A stretch of DNA of 34,506 nt from Actinomycetes bacterium (lineage in GTDB: Bacteria > Actinomycetota > Actinomycetes > Prado026): contig DATCDE010000029.1 in assembly GCA_036510875.1 (NCBI GenBank), positions 1 through 34,506 of the forward strand, in the 5' to 3' direction. This document shows, piece by piece, positions 16,301 through 24,741 of this stretch (position 1 is the first letter of the stretch; the number at the start of each line of letters is the position of its first letter). The notes beneath the pieces are model-generated. The model saw only the letters and a list, made by a program, of their open reading frames with translations. It was not told the DNA's origin and made no database searches. Both the position numbers and the translations under genes were made by a program.

Positions 16301-16959
16301 CCACCCCCACCGACGACCGGATCCGCGTCTTCCTGCTCGACGACCACGAGGTCGTCCGGCGGGGGCTGCACGAGCTGCTCATGCTCGAGGGCGACCTGGA
16401 CGTGGTGGGGGAGGCGTCCACCGCGCAGGAGGCGCTCACCCGCATCCCGCTGGTCAAGCCGACGGTCGCGGTGCTCGACGTCCGGCTGCCCGACGGCTCC
16501 GGAGTGGAGGTCTGCCGGGAGATCCGCGAGCTGGTGCCGGAGACCCGCTGCCTCATGCTCACGTCGTACGCCGACGACGAGGCGCTGTTCGACGCGATCA
16601 TGGCGGGGGCGTCCGGCTACGTGCTCAAGGACATCCGCGGCACCGACCTGGTGGACGCGATCCGCAGCGTGGCAGCCGGCAAGTCGCTGCTCGACCCGGA
16701 CGCCACCGCCCGGGTGCTGGACCGGCTGCGCGGCAAGGACAAGCACGACGAGCGGCTGGACGCGCTGACCGAGCAGGAGCGGCGGATCCTCGAGCTGATC
16801 GGGGAGGGACTCACCAACCGGCAGATCGGTGAGCGGCTGTTCCTGGCCGAGAAGACGGTGAAGAACTACGTCTCCAGCATCCTGGCCAAGCTCGGCATGG
16901 AGCGGCGCACCCAGGCGGCCACCTTCGTCGTCCGGCTCGAGGACCACCCCGAGCGCTGA
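16297..16959 (+). CDS. devR: NarL/FixJ response regulator, DevR/DosR-like
   Basis: A 220-residue two-domain regulator. The receiver domain holds LLDDHEVVRRGL (Asp15, Asp16), the phospho-acceptor Asp61 in VAVLDVRLPDGSGVEVC, and GYVLKDI with the conserved Lys. The C-terminal LuxR-type HTH includes LTEQERRILELIGEGLTNRQI and FLAEKTVKNYVSS (Lys186, Lys189, Asn190). Receiver motifs and recognition helix are nearly identical to mycobacterial DosR as remembered, implying the same GGGAC/GTCCC DNA target. It converges with the cognate-type kinase gene, 20 bp between stops. Target candidates include the box upstream of cydA. Confidence 0.9.
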   Translation: MTTPTDDRIRVFLLDDHEVVRRGLHELLMLEGDLDVVGEASTAQEALTRIPLVKPTVAVLDVRLPDGSGVEVCREIRELVPETRCLMLTSYADDEALFDAIMAGASGYVLKDIRGTDLVDAIRSVAAGKSLLDPDATARVLDRLRGKDKHDERLDALTEQERRILELIGEGLTNRQIGERLFLAEKTVKNYVSSILAKLGMERRTQAATFVVRLEDHPER

Positions 16960-16979
16960 CCGGCGGTCCCGGCGGGCGG

Positions 16980-18599
16980 TCAGCGGACGGGGGCGCGCCA
17001 GGTGAGGCGGGTGCCGGTGCCGTCGTCGCGGACGCTCTCCACCTTGCTGTAGCCGCCCAGCTCGGCCGCCCGGCTGGCCACGTTGGCCAGCCCGCTGCGC
17101 CGGGTGGTGGCCCCGATCCCCCGCCCGTTGTCGGACACGGTGAGCACGACGTCGGCGTCGTCCACCGACACCCCGATCCGCACCCACGAGCAGTTGGCGT
17201 GCCGTCCGGCGTTGGACAGCGCCTCCCGCAGCGCGGCCAGCAGATGGTCGGTGACCGGCTCGGGCACCACCGAGTCGATCGGCCCGGAGAACTGCACGGT
17301 GGGCTCGAAGCCGAGCACGGCCATGGCGGACGCCGATTCCCGCAGGATCCGCCCGCGCAGCCCGCTGGGCTCGCTGCGCCCCGACTCCTGCAGGGCGAAG
17401 ATGGTCTGCCGGACCTCGACGATGGTCTCGTCCAGCTCGTCCACCGCCCGGCCGATCCGGTCGGCGGCGTCCGGCGGGATCCCCGGTCGCCGGGTCACCG
17501 CCTGCAGCGCCATCCCGGTCGCGAACAGCCGCTGGATCACCAGGTCGTGCAGGTCCCGGGCAATCCGGTCGCGGTCCTCCAGGACGACCAGCCGCTCCTT
17601 CTCCCGCTGTGCATCGGCCATGACCAGCGCCAGCGCGGCCTGGTCGGCGAAGGCCTGCGCGGTCACCAGCTCGTCGTCGGTGAACCGGCGCCCGCCGTGC
17701 CGGTTGCCGAAGACCAGCACGCCGGAGGTGTGGGCGCCGGCCTTGAGCGGCATCATCATCGTCGCGGCCGAGGGCAGCCGCACCGGCGGCGTCACCGAGT
17801 GGCCGTCGTCCAGCTGCTCGACCACCACGCTGCGCCCGGTGCGCTGCACCTCGGCGGCCAGGTACCCCTCGGGAACCGACAGCCCGCGCAGCGCCTCGCT
17901 GCCCTCCCCGGCGGCCTGCAGGTACACCAGCTGGCCCTCGCCGTCCGGTCGGCCCAGCAGCACCAGGTCGCTGCCGGACACCTCCTGCGCCCGGGACGTG
18001 ATCAGCTCGAGCACCGCCTCCAGCGGCTCGCCGGACAGCACCGCCCCGGTGATCTCGGTGGACGCCCGCAGCCAGCTGGCCCGAAGCCGCACCGTCTCGT
18101 ACAGCCGGGCGTTCTCGATGGCCACCCCGGCCGCCACCGCCAGTGCCTCGACCACCTCGCGATCCTCGTCGGTGAACGCGGCGGCGCCCTGCTTCTCGGT
18201 GAGGTACAGGTTGCCGAAGACCGCGCCGCGCACCCGGATCGGTACCCCGAGGAACGAGTGCATCGGCGGGTGACCCGGCGGGAAGCCGAACGACTCGGGG
18301 TGCGCGCCGATGTCGTCGACGAGCATCGGCTGCGGGTCGTCCACCAGCAGCAGCCCCAGCACCCCGCGCCCGCGCGGCAGGTGCCCGATGGTGGCGGCGT
18401 CCTCGGGCGACATCCCGACGTGCGCGAACTCGCGCAGGCTGGTCCGGTCCGGACCGAGGACGCCGAGAGCGCCGTAGCGCGCCCCCGCGAGCTCGGCCGC
18501 GGTCGCCACGATCCGCTCGAGGGCGGCCTCGAGGTCCAGGCCGCTGGCCACCGCGACGACGGCGTCGAGCAGGCCGCGGTTCACCCGGTCCATCACCAC
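16980..18599 (-). CDS. devS: GAF-GAF sensor histidine kinase, DevS/DosT-like
   Basis: A 539-residue cytoplasmic kinase with two GAF domains (about 15-165 and 190-325), a HisKA_3 dimerisation helix with phospho-acceptor His351 in DRIARDLHDLVIQRLF, and an HATPase with DNGRGIG and GTGTRLTW. In GAF-1, FGFPPGHPPMHSFLGVP puts His110 where DevS has its haem ligand His149, and FGNLYLTEK puts Tyr132 at the distal Tyr171, so haem-based sensing of O2, NO or CO is likely. The frame extends to ATG 18644 inside cydC, but AGGAGGAG at 18608-18615 sits 8 nt before GTG 18599, which I take as start. It is the last gene of the cyd operon, 31 bp after cydC. Confidence 0.88.
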   Translation of the reverse strand: MVMDRVNRGLLDAVVAVASGLDLEAALERIVATAAELAGARYGALGVLGPDRTSLREFAHVGMSPEDAATIGHLPRGRGVLGLLLVDDPQPMLVDDIGAHPESFGFPPGHPPMHSFLGVPIRVRGAVFGNLYLTEKQGAAAFTDEDREVVEALAVAAGVAIENARLYETVRLRASWLRASTEITGAVLSGEPLEAVLELITSRAQEVSGSDLVLLGRPDGEGQLVYLQAAGEGSEALRGLSVPEGYLAAEVQRTGRSVVVEQLDDGHSVTPPVRLPSAATMMMPLKAGAHTSGVLVFGNRHGGRRFTDDELVTAQAFADQAALALVMADAQREKERLVVLEDRDRIARDLHDLVIQRLFATGMALQAVTRRPGIPPDAADRIGRAVDELDETIVEVRQTIFALQESGRSEPSGLRGRILRESASAMAVLGFEPTVQFSGPIDSVVPEPVTDHLLAALREALSNAGRHANCSWVRIGVSVDDADVVLTVSDNGRGIGATTRRSGLANVASRAAELGGYSKVESVRDDGTGTRLTWRAPVR

Positions 18600-18630
18600 G
18601 TGTGTCGCTCCTCCTGGCGTCCCGTCCGGC

Positions 18631-20400
18631 TCAGTCGCGGTCATGCGCCCGCTCCTCGGTCCACGATTGCGCGTACCGGTGCCCCAGGGCCAGCAGCTCG
18701 TCGTGCGTGCCGCGCTCCAGGACCCGTCCGCCGTCGAGCACGACGATCTCGTCGACGGCCTCCAGGCCCCTGAGCCGGTGGGTGATCACCAGCGTGCTGC
18801 GGCCCCGGGTCGCGTCCAGCAGGTCGGCCGTCAGCTGGTCGGCAGTGGCCGTGTCGAGGTGTTCCCCGGGCTCGTCGAGGACCAGCACCGGGAAGTCGGC
18901 GAGCAGCGCCCTGGCCACCCCGAGCCGCTGTCGTTGGCCGCCGGACAGCCGCGCCCCGTGCTCGCCGACCCGGGTGTCCAGCCCCGCGGGCAGCGTGTCC
19001 ACCCAGTCCAGCAGCCGGGCCTCCGCCAGCGCCGTGCGCAGCTGCTCCGGACTGGCGTCGCGTCGGGCCAGCCGCAGGTTCTCCTCGAGCGTGCTGTCGA
19101 ACAGGTGCGCGTCCTGGGCGGCCAGCCCCACCACGGTCCGGACGTCGTCGCCGGCCAACGTGGACAGCTCGGCCCCGCCCAAAGTGACCGAGCCCTTGTC
19201 GTAGGGCAGGAACCGCAGCAGCACGGCCGCCAGGGTGGACTTCCCGGAGCCGCTCGGCCCGACCACGGCGACCCGGCGGCCCGGTGCCAGGTCCAGGTCG
19301 ACTCCTTCGAGGGCCAGCCGCGCCTCGGCCGACCACCGGGCGGTCAGCCCGCGCACCCGCACCGTCGCCACTCCGGCGACCGCCCGGTCCGGCAGCGGCG
19401 CCGGGTCGACCGGGTCGACGACCGGCTCGGGGGTGTCGAGGACGCCGAACACGCGGGCCGCCGACTGCCGGACCCGCTCCAGCGTCTGCGCCGCCATGGG
19501 CAGCCCCACGACAAGCTCGAACGCGGCCAGCGGGGTGAGCGCCAGCACGGCCAGCAGGACGCCGTCGATGTGGCCGGACCGCACCGCCGGGATCCCGGTC
19601 ACCAGCGCGCCGACCACGGCGATCCCGCCGAGCAGGCTGGTCAGCCCGGAGCCGAGCCCGGCCGTGCGCGCCGTCGCGGCCGCCACCTGCGTCAGCTCCG
19701 CGTCGGCCTCGGCGGCCCTGGCCAGCGCCGAGCCGGCCGCGCCGTAGGCGACCAGGTCGGGTGCTCCCTGGAGCAGGTCGACCACGGACGCGGCCAGCTC
19801 ACCGCGGGCGGCCGCCTGCCGCTGCTCGCTGCGCCGGGCCAGGGCCTGGGTGAGCCCGGGCACGAGCGTCGCGGCCAGCAGCAGGGTGACGAGCAGGACC
19901 AGCCCGGCCGACGGCAGGATCCAGGTGATCAGCCCGACCGTGGCCGCACCGACCAGCAGCGCGATGCCGTACTGCGGCAGCACCCGCAGCAGCAGGTCCT
20001 GCAGCGCGTCGACGTCGTCCACCAGCCGGGCCAGCAGGTCGCCCTGCCGGAACGCCGGCAGCCCGGACGGCGCCAGGCCCTCCAACTTGCTGTAGACCGT
20101 CACCCGCAGCCGGGCCAGCACCCGGAACGCGGCGTCGTGGCCGACCAGCCGCTCCCCGTAGCGGAACATCCCCCGCGAGATGCCGAAGAACCGCACCCCC
20201 ACGATCGCCACCTCGAGCGTGAGGACCGGCGGCTGCTGGGCGGCGCGGGCGATCAGCCACGCGGACGTCGCCATCAGGCCGATTCCGGCGCCCACCGCGG
20301 CCGCCCCGAGGGCCGTGGCCAGCAGCAGCCGCCAGCGGGCCGGACGGGCCAGCGCCAGGGTCCGGCGCAGCGGCGCGTGGACCGCCTCGGTCGCGCTCAC
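18631..20400 (-). CDS. cydC: Cytochrome bd assembly ABC exporter subunit CydC
   Basis: A 589-residue fused membrane-ATPase half-transporter. The N-terminal ABC transmembrane domain has six predicted helices, including the family segment TSAWLIARAAQQPPVLTLEV and GISRGMFRYGERLVGHDAAF. The C-terminal ATPase has Walker A GPSGSGKST, signature LSGGQRQRLG and Walker B LVLDEPGEHLD. With CydD it exports thiols such as cysteine or their mycothiol-related forms, or moves haem, which is needed to assemble cytochrome bd. Start GTG 20400 overlaps the cydD stop by 4 bp (GTGA). The gene is followed by devS. Confidence 0.92.
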   Translation of the reverse strand: MSATEAVHAPLRRTLALARPARWRLLLATALGAAAVGAGIGLMATSAWLIARAAQQPPVLTLEVAIVGVRFFGISRGMFRYGERLVGHDAAFRVLARLRVTVYSKLEGLAPSGLPAFRQGDLLARLVDDVDALQDLLLRVLPQYGIALLVGAATVGLITWILPSAGLVLLVTLLLAATLVPGLTQALARRSEQRQAAARGELAASVVDLLQGAPDLVAYGAAGSALARAAEADAELTQVAAATARTAGLGSGLTSLLGGIAVVGALVTGIPAVRSGHIDGVLLAVLALTPLAAFELVVGLPMAAQTLERVRQSAARVFGVLDTPEPVVDPVDPAPLPDRAVAGVATVRVRGLTARWSAEARLALEGVDLDLAPGRRVAVVGPSGSGKSTLAAVLLRFLPYDKGSVTLGGAELSTLAGDDVRTVVGLAAQDAHLFDSTLEENLRLARRDASPEQLRTALAEARLLDWVDTLPAGLDTRVGEHGARLSGGQRQRLGVARALLADFPVLVLDEPGEHLDTATADQLTADLLDATRGRSTLVITHRLRGLEAVDEIVVLDGGRVLERGTHDELLALGHRYAQSWTEERAHDRD

Positions 20401-22064
20401 GGCAGCGCCTCGACGGCGACCACGTCGGCGTCCAGCCGGAGCACTCGGTCGGCCAGGGCCATCAGCGCGGGGCGGTGCGCCGTGAGCAGCACGGTCCGGC
20501 CGCGGGCCAGCCGCTGCACCGCGGCCAGCACGACCGCCTCGGTGGCGCCGTCCAGGTTCGACGTCGGTTCGTCGAGCAGCAGCAGCGGCGCGTCCCGCAG
20601 GAACGCCCGGGCCAGCGCGACCCGCTGGCGCTCCCCCGCCGACAGCCCGGCGCCCCGCTCCCCCACCACGGTCTGCAGGCCCCGGGGCAGGGCCGCGACC
20701 ATGTCGGCCAGCCCGGCGTCAGCAACCGCCCGTGCCACGTCGGCGTGGGTCGCGTCCGGCCGGCCGAGCCGGATGTTGGCGTCCAGCGTGGTGGCGAACA
20801 GGTGGGGGCGCTGCGGCACCCAGGCAATGCGCGACCGCCAGGCGTCCGGGTCCAGGTCGGCCAGGTCGACGCCGCCCAGGGCGACCCGCCCGCCGTCCCG
20901 CGTCACGAAGCCGAGCAGCACCTGCAGCAGCGTGGTCTTGCCGGAGCCGCTGGCCCCCACGACGGCGAGCACCTCACCCGGCTCCAGGGTGAAGGACAGC
21001 CCGTCGACCACGGGTCCGTCCCGGTCGGGGTAGCGGACGACGAGGTCGCGGACCTCCAGAGCTGTGGTGGCGGGGTCGGGCACGTCGGTGCGGGTGCCGC
21101 GGGCCGGCAACGGCTGGTCCAGCACCTCGAACACCTGCTCGGCCGCGGTGAGCCCCTCGGCGCTGGCGTGGAAGTTCGCGCCGACCTGCCGCAGCGGAAG
21201 GTACGCCTCGGGTGCCAGGACGAGCACGAACAGCGCGGTGCGCAGGTCCAGCCCCCCGGACACCAGCCGCAGCCCGACCGAGACGGCCACCAGGGCCACC
21301 GAGATGGTGGCGATCATCTCCAGCACCAGCGAGGACAGGAAAGCGATCCGCAGGGTGCCCATGGTGGCCCGGCGGTAGGTGTCGGTGACCTCTCGCAGCG
21401 TGCTGGCCTGGGCCTTCGCCCGGCCGAACACCTTGAGGGTCGGCAGCCCGGCGACGACGTCCAGGAAGAAGCCGGCCAGCAGCTGCAGGGTGCGGAACTG
21501 CCGGCTGGTGTGCCGCCGGGTCTGCAGCCCGATGAGGATCATGAAGATCGGGATGAGCGGCAGGGTCAGTGCGATGATCAGCGCAGACAGCCAGTCCTGG
21601 CCGAGCACCACGAACAGCACGGTGACTGGGACGATGACCGAGAGCACCAGCTGCGGCAGGTACCGGGAGAAGTAGCCGTCGAGGGCGTCGATGCCGCGGG
21701 TGGCCAGGGTTGCCAGGTCGCCGGTGCGCTGACCGCGCAGCCAGCCGGGGCCCTGCCCGACGGCCCGCTCGAGCAGCCCGGACCGCAGCTGCGACTTCAC
21801 CAGCGCGGAGGACCGGTGGGCGGCCAGCTCGCTCGCCCACACCACCAGAGCCCGGACGACGACGACGGCGCCGAGCGCGAGCAGCGGCCCGCGCAGGTCG
21901 GCCAGCCCCTGCCCGCCGAGGAACGCGCCGTCGACCAGCCGGGCCAGCAGCCAGGCCTGGGCGAGGATGAGCAGCGCCGTGACCGTGCCCAGCAGGACCG
22001 AAACGGCGAGGTACGCCCGCGCGGCGCGGGCGTACCTCAGCAGCCGTGGGTCGAGGGGCTTCAC
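20397..22064 (-). CDS. cydD: Cytochrome bd assembly ABC exporter subunit CydD
   Basis: A 555-residue half-transporter, partner of CydC. It begins MKPLDPRLLRYARAARAYL, has AQAWLLARLVDGAFLGG and the coupling-loop region RTGDLATLATRGIDALDGYF, VLALAPEAYLPLRQVG-type segment VLVLAPEAYLPLRQVGANFH, Walker A GASGSGKTT, signature LSAGERQRVAL and Walker B LLLLDEPTSNLD. Start GTG 22064 lies 7 bp after the cydB stop. The order cydA-B-D-C is the usual actinobacterial one. Confidence 0.92.
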   Translation of the reverse strand: MKPLDPRLLRYARAARAYLAVSVLLGTVTALLILAQAWLLARLVDGAFLGGQGLADLRGPLLALGAVVVVRALVVWASELAAHRSSALVKSQLRSGLLERAVGQGPGWLRGQRTGDLATLATRGIDALDGYFSRYLPQLVLSVIVPVTVLFVVLGQDWLSALIIALTLPLIPIFMILIGLQTRRHTSRQFRTLQLLAGFFLDVVAGLPTLKVFGRAKAQASTLREVTDTYRRATMGTLRIAFLSSLVLEMIATISVALVAVSVGLRLVSGGLDLRTALFVLVLAPEAYLPLRQVGANFHASAEGLTAAEQVFEVLDQPLPARGTRTDVPDPATTALEVRDLVVRYPDRDGPVVDGLSFTLEPGEVLAVVGASGSGKTTLLQVLLGFVTRDGGRVALGGVDLADLDPDAWRSRIAWVPQRPHLFATTLDANIRLGRPDATHADVARAVADAGLADMVAALPRGLQTVVGERGAGLSAGERQRVALARAFLRDAPLLLLDEPTSNLDGATEAVVLAAVQRLARGRTVLLTAHRPALMALADRVLRLDADVVAVEALP

Positions 22065-22071
22065 CCCGCCA

Positions 22072-23130
22072 TCATGACCGGGGGCTGCCCCCAGCGCCGA
22101 TCGGGGTCGGCGGCGCCTCGGCCGGAATGTTCGTCGCGCTCAGCCGCCGGCGGAACACGTAATAGCTCCAGCCCTGGTAGAGCAGCACGATGGGCGTGAA
22201 GATCACGGCCACCCACGTCATGACCTTGAGCGTGTACGGCGACGACGAAGCGTTGGTGATCGTCAGGTTGTAGATGTCCCGCACCGACGACGGCATGACG
22301 TTCGGGTACAGCGAGGTGAACAGCGTCGCCACCGCGCCCGCGATGGTCACCGCGCTCAGGATGAACGCCCAGCCCTCGCGACCCACCCGGTTCATGCCCA
22401 GCGCGCCGACGAACGCCGCGGCGGTGACGACGGCCAGCACGACCGACCCCGCGAGGTTGTTCGAGAACGCCTGGCTCCAGGCCAGGAAGGCCACCGCCAG
22501 CACCGCCGTGACCAGACCGACCTTGGTGGCCATCGCGTTGGCCCGCGCCCGGATGTCGCCGTCCGTCTTGAGCGCCAGGAAGATCGCGCCGTGGGTGACG
22601 AACAGCCCGAGCGTGGTGAGGCCGCCGAGCAGCGCGTACGGGTTGAGCAGGGTGAAGAAGTTGCCGGTGTACTCCAGGTGCGCCGGGTCGCCGATCCTCT
22701 CGATCGGCACTCCCTTGACGATGTTGCCGAAGGCGACGCCCCACAGCAGGGCGGGCAGCAGGCTGCCGACGAAGATCGCCCAGTCCCAGCGCCGCCGCCA
22801 GGAGGGCTCCGGCCGCTTACCGCGGTACTCGAAGGCCACTCCCCGGATGATCAGCGAGACCAGGATGACGAGCAGGGCCAGGTAGAAGCCGCTGAACAAG
22901 GTGGCGTACCACTCGGGGAACGCCGCGAAGGTCGCGCCGCCCGCGACGAGGACCCACACCTCGTTGCCGTCCCAGACCGGGCCGATGGTGTTGATCATGA
23001 CGCGGCGGTCGGTCTCAGTCCGGCCGAGCACCGGGAGCAGGACGCCGACCCCGAAGTCGAACCCCTCGAGAACGAAGTAGCCGGTCCACAGGACCGCGAT
23101 GAGCAGGAACCAGACGGTGGTGAGCTCCAT
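22072..23130 (-). CDS. cydB: Cytochrome bd ubiquinol/menaquinol oxidase subunit II
   Basis: A 352-residue membrane protein with about eight or nine helices. It begins MELTTVWFLLIAVLWTGYFV and continues with the conserved LEGFDFGVGVLLPVLG, then GPVWDGNEVWVLVAGGATFA, both diagnostic of CydB. PYALLGGLTTLGLFVTHGAIF and the C-terminal VFTPIVLLYQGWSYYVFRRR-type helix complete the fold. It pairs with CydA to reduce oxygen with high affinity at the plasma membrane. ATG 23130 lies 11 bp after the cydA stop. The frame is open further upstream but homology starts here. Confidence 0.94.
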   Translation of the reverse strand: MELTTVWFLLIAVLWTGYFVLEGFDFGVGVLLPVLGRTETDRRVMINTIGPVWDGNEVWVLVAGGATFAAFPEWYATLFSGFYLALLVILVSLIIRGVAFEYRGKRPEPSWRRRWDWAIFVGSLLPALLWGVAFGNIVKGVPIERIGDPAHLEYTGNFFTLLNPYALLGGLTTLGLFVTHGAIFLALKTDGDIRARANAMATKVGLVTAVLAVAFLAWSQAFSNNLAGSVVLAVVTAAAFVGALGMNRVGREGWAFILSAVTIAGAVATLFTSLYPNVMPSSVRDIYNLTITNASSSPYTLKVMTWVAVIFTPIVLLYQGWSYYVFRRRLSATNIPAEAPPTPIGAGGSPRS

Positions 23131-23141
23131 GACGGTCTCCG

Positions 23142-24551
23142 TCAGTACGCGAAGGTCAGGGGCCGGTCGGCCGGGGCGTCGGGGTCGTACGGGTGCTGAT
23201 CGACCTCGTCCTCGGCCGGTGGGCCGAGCTTGACGTACTTGAGCATGAGCGCGACCTCGATCACGGCCAGGACGCCGTACAGCAGGGTGAACACGATCAT
23301 CGACGTGAGGACCTCTCCGCCGCTGACCTCCGGCGAGACGCTGGCTGGGGTGGTGAACACCCCGAAGACGGTCCACGGCTGCCGGCCCATCTCGGTGAAG
23401 ATCCAGCCGAAGCTGTTGGCCAGGATCGGGGCGAACAGGCCGAAGACTGCCAGGCCGTAGAACCAGCGGCCCCCTGGCAGCCGTCCTCTGCGCATCAGCC
23501 ACAGCCCGACGATGGACAAGAACAGCACGACGAAGCCGAAGCCCATCATCAGCCGGAAGCTCCAGTAGGTGACCGGGATGTTCGGGATGTAGCTCCCCGG
23601 GCCGTACTTCTCCACGTACTGGGCCTGGATGTTGTTGATGCCCTCGACCTTGCCGTCGAACGAGCCGGTGGCCAGGAAGGAGAGCAGCTTCGGGAGCTTG
23701 ATCGAGTAGATCTCCTTGCTGCCGTCCAAGGACCCGATCGTCAAGATGGAGAACGGGGCCGGCTGCTCGGTCTCGTACAGCGCCTCGGCGGAGGCCATCT
23801 TCATCGGCTGCTTCGAGGTCATGATCTTGCCCTGCAGGTCACCCGTGAAGGCGACCAGCGCGGAGGCGACCAGCGCCACCACGAGGCCGTACTTCATGGA
23901 CGGCCGGAAGACGTCGACGTGACGCTTGCGGGCCAGGTGCCAGGCGCTGATCCCGATCATGAAGGCGCCCCCGGTCACGAACGCGGCGGTGATGGTGTGC
24001 GCCACGGTGATCAGGGTGACGTCCTGGGTCAGCAGGGCGAAGAAGTCGGTGAGCTCGGCCCGGCCGGTCTTCGGGTTGATCTGGTAGCCGACCGGGTGCT
24101 GCATGAACGAGTTGGCGGCCAAGATGAAGTACGCGGACAGGAAGGTGCCGAGCGCGGTCAGCCAGATGGTGGCCAGGTGCACCTTCTTCGGCAGCCGGTC
24201 CCAGCCGAAGATCCACAGGCCGATGAACGTCGACTCCATGAAGAAGGCGAGCAGCCCCTCGACGGCCAGCGGCGCACCGAAGATGTCACCGACGAAGCGG
24301 CTGTAGTTGCTCCAGTTCATCCCGAACTGGAACTCCTGGACGATGCCGGTGACCACGCCCATGGCCATGTTGATGAGGAAGAGCTTCCCCCAGAACTTGG
24401 TGGCCCGCAGGTACACCGGGTTGCCGGTGCGGTACCAGACGGTCTGCAGGCCGGCCACCAGGAACGCCATCGAGATCGTTAGCGGCACGAAGATGAAGTG
24501 GTAGACGGTGGTGATCCCGAACTGCCACCGCGCGAGGTCGAGCGCATTCAT
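23142..24551 (-). CDS. cydA: Cytochrome bd oxidase subunit I
   Basis: A 469-residue subunit carrying haems b558, b595 and d. MNALDLARWQFGITTVYHF contains the b595 ligand His18; TVAHTITAAFVTGGAFMIG has the b558 His; IFTEMGRQPWTVFGV has the Met ligand and quinol-site region. SKQPMKMASAEALYETEQPA is conserved, and the Q-loop is the short type. It oxidises menaquinol and reduces O2 without pumping protons, which helps in low oxygen. ATG 24551 has GGAGGA 8 bp upstream. The leader holds a small hairpin and a DevR-like box, suggesting oxygen-responsive expression of the whole operon. Confidence 0.95.
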   Translation of the reverse strand: MNALDLARWQFGITTVYHFIFVPLTISMAFLVAGLQTVWYRTGNPVYLRATKFWGKLFLINMAMGVVTGIVQEFQFGMNWSNYSRFVGDIFGAPLAVEGLLAFFMESTFIGLWIFGWDRLPKKVHLATIWLTALGTFLSAYFILAANSFMQHPVGYQINPKTGRAELTDFFALLTQDVTLITVAHTITAAFVTGGAFMIGISAWHLARKRHVDVFRPSMKYGLVVALVASALVAFTGDLQGKIMTSKQPMKMASAEALYETEQPAPFSILTIGSLDGSKEIYSIKLPKLLSFLATGSFDGKVEGINNIQAQYVEKYGPGSYIPNIPVTYWSFRLMMGFGFVVLFLSIVGLWLMRRGRLPGGRWFYGLAVFGLFAPILANSFGWIFTEMGRQPWTVFGVFTTPASVSPEVSGGEVLTSMIVFTLLYGVLAVIEVALMLKYVKLGPPAEDEVDQHPYDPDAPADRPLTFAY

Positions 24552-24583
24552 GTCCGCGTTCCTCCGGTGTCGCCGTGCGGCCT

Positions 24584-24600
24584 GGAGCCATGACGGCTCC
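24584..24600 (-). other. Small hairpin in the cydA leader
   Basis: GGAGCC at 24584-24589 and GGCTCC at 24595-24600 are exact complements with a 5-nt loop, 33-49 bp upstream of cydA. It may shape the untranslated leader; no riboswitch class is recognised. Confidence 0.25.
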
Positions 24601-24628
24601 CAGCATGGGCGAGCTCCCCACCCGCGAC

Positions 24629-24648
24629 TTAGGGTCGTTGGTCCCGCG
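24629..24648 (-). promoter_or_regulatory. DevR/DosR-like box upstream of cydA
   Basis: The plus-strand sequence TTAGGGTCGTTGGTCCCGCG matches the DosR consensus TTSGGGACTWWAGTCCCSAA at 14 of 20 positions and at 11 of 14 in the GGGAC-N4-GTCCC core. It lies 78-97 bp upstream of the cydA start, leaving room for a promoter. The DevR and DevS genes are in the same locus, and the DevR recognition helix is conserved. Confidence 0.5.
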
Positions 24649-24741
24649 AGGACTGTGAGGTAGGCCATGCCTGGTGGCCGCCCGGGAGCCCGGTCCGGAT
24701 CCCGCGTGTCCACCGTCGGCCGGCCGTGATCGGGTGGGCCG

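Noticed and set aside
18600-18644. Longer devS start at ATG 18644
   Set aside because: It overlaps cydC and adds a non-conserved segment, while AGGAGGAG is ideally placed for GTG 18599.
24552-24741. Rex operator upstream of cydA
   Set aside because: No TTGTGAA-type palindrome is present; only an isolated TGTGAG half was seen.
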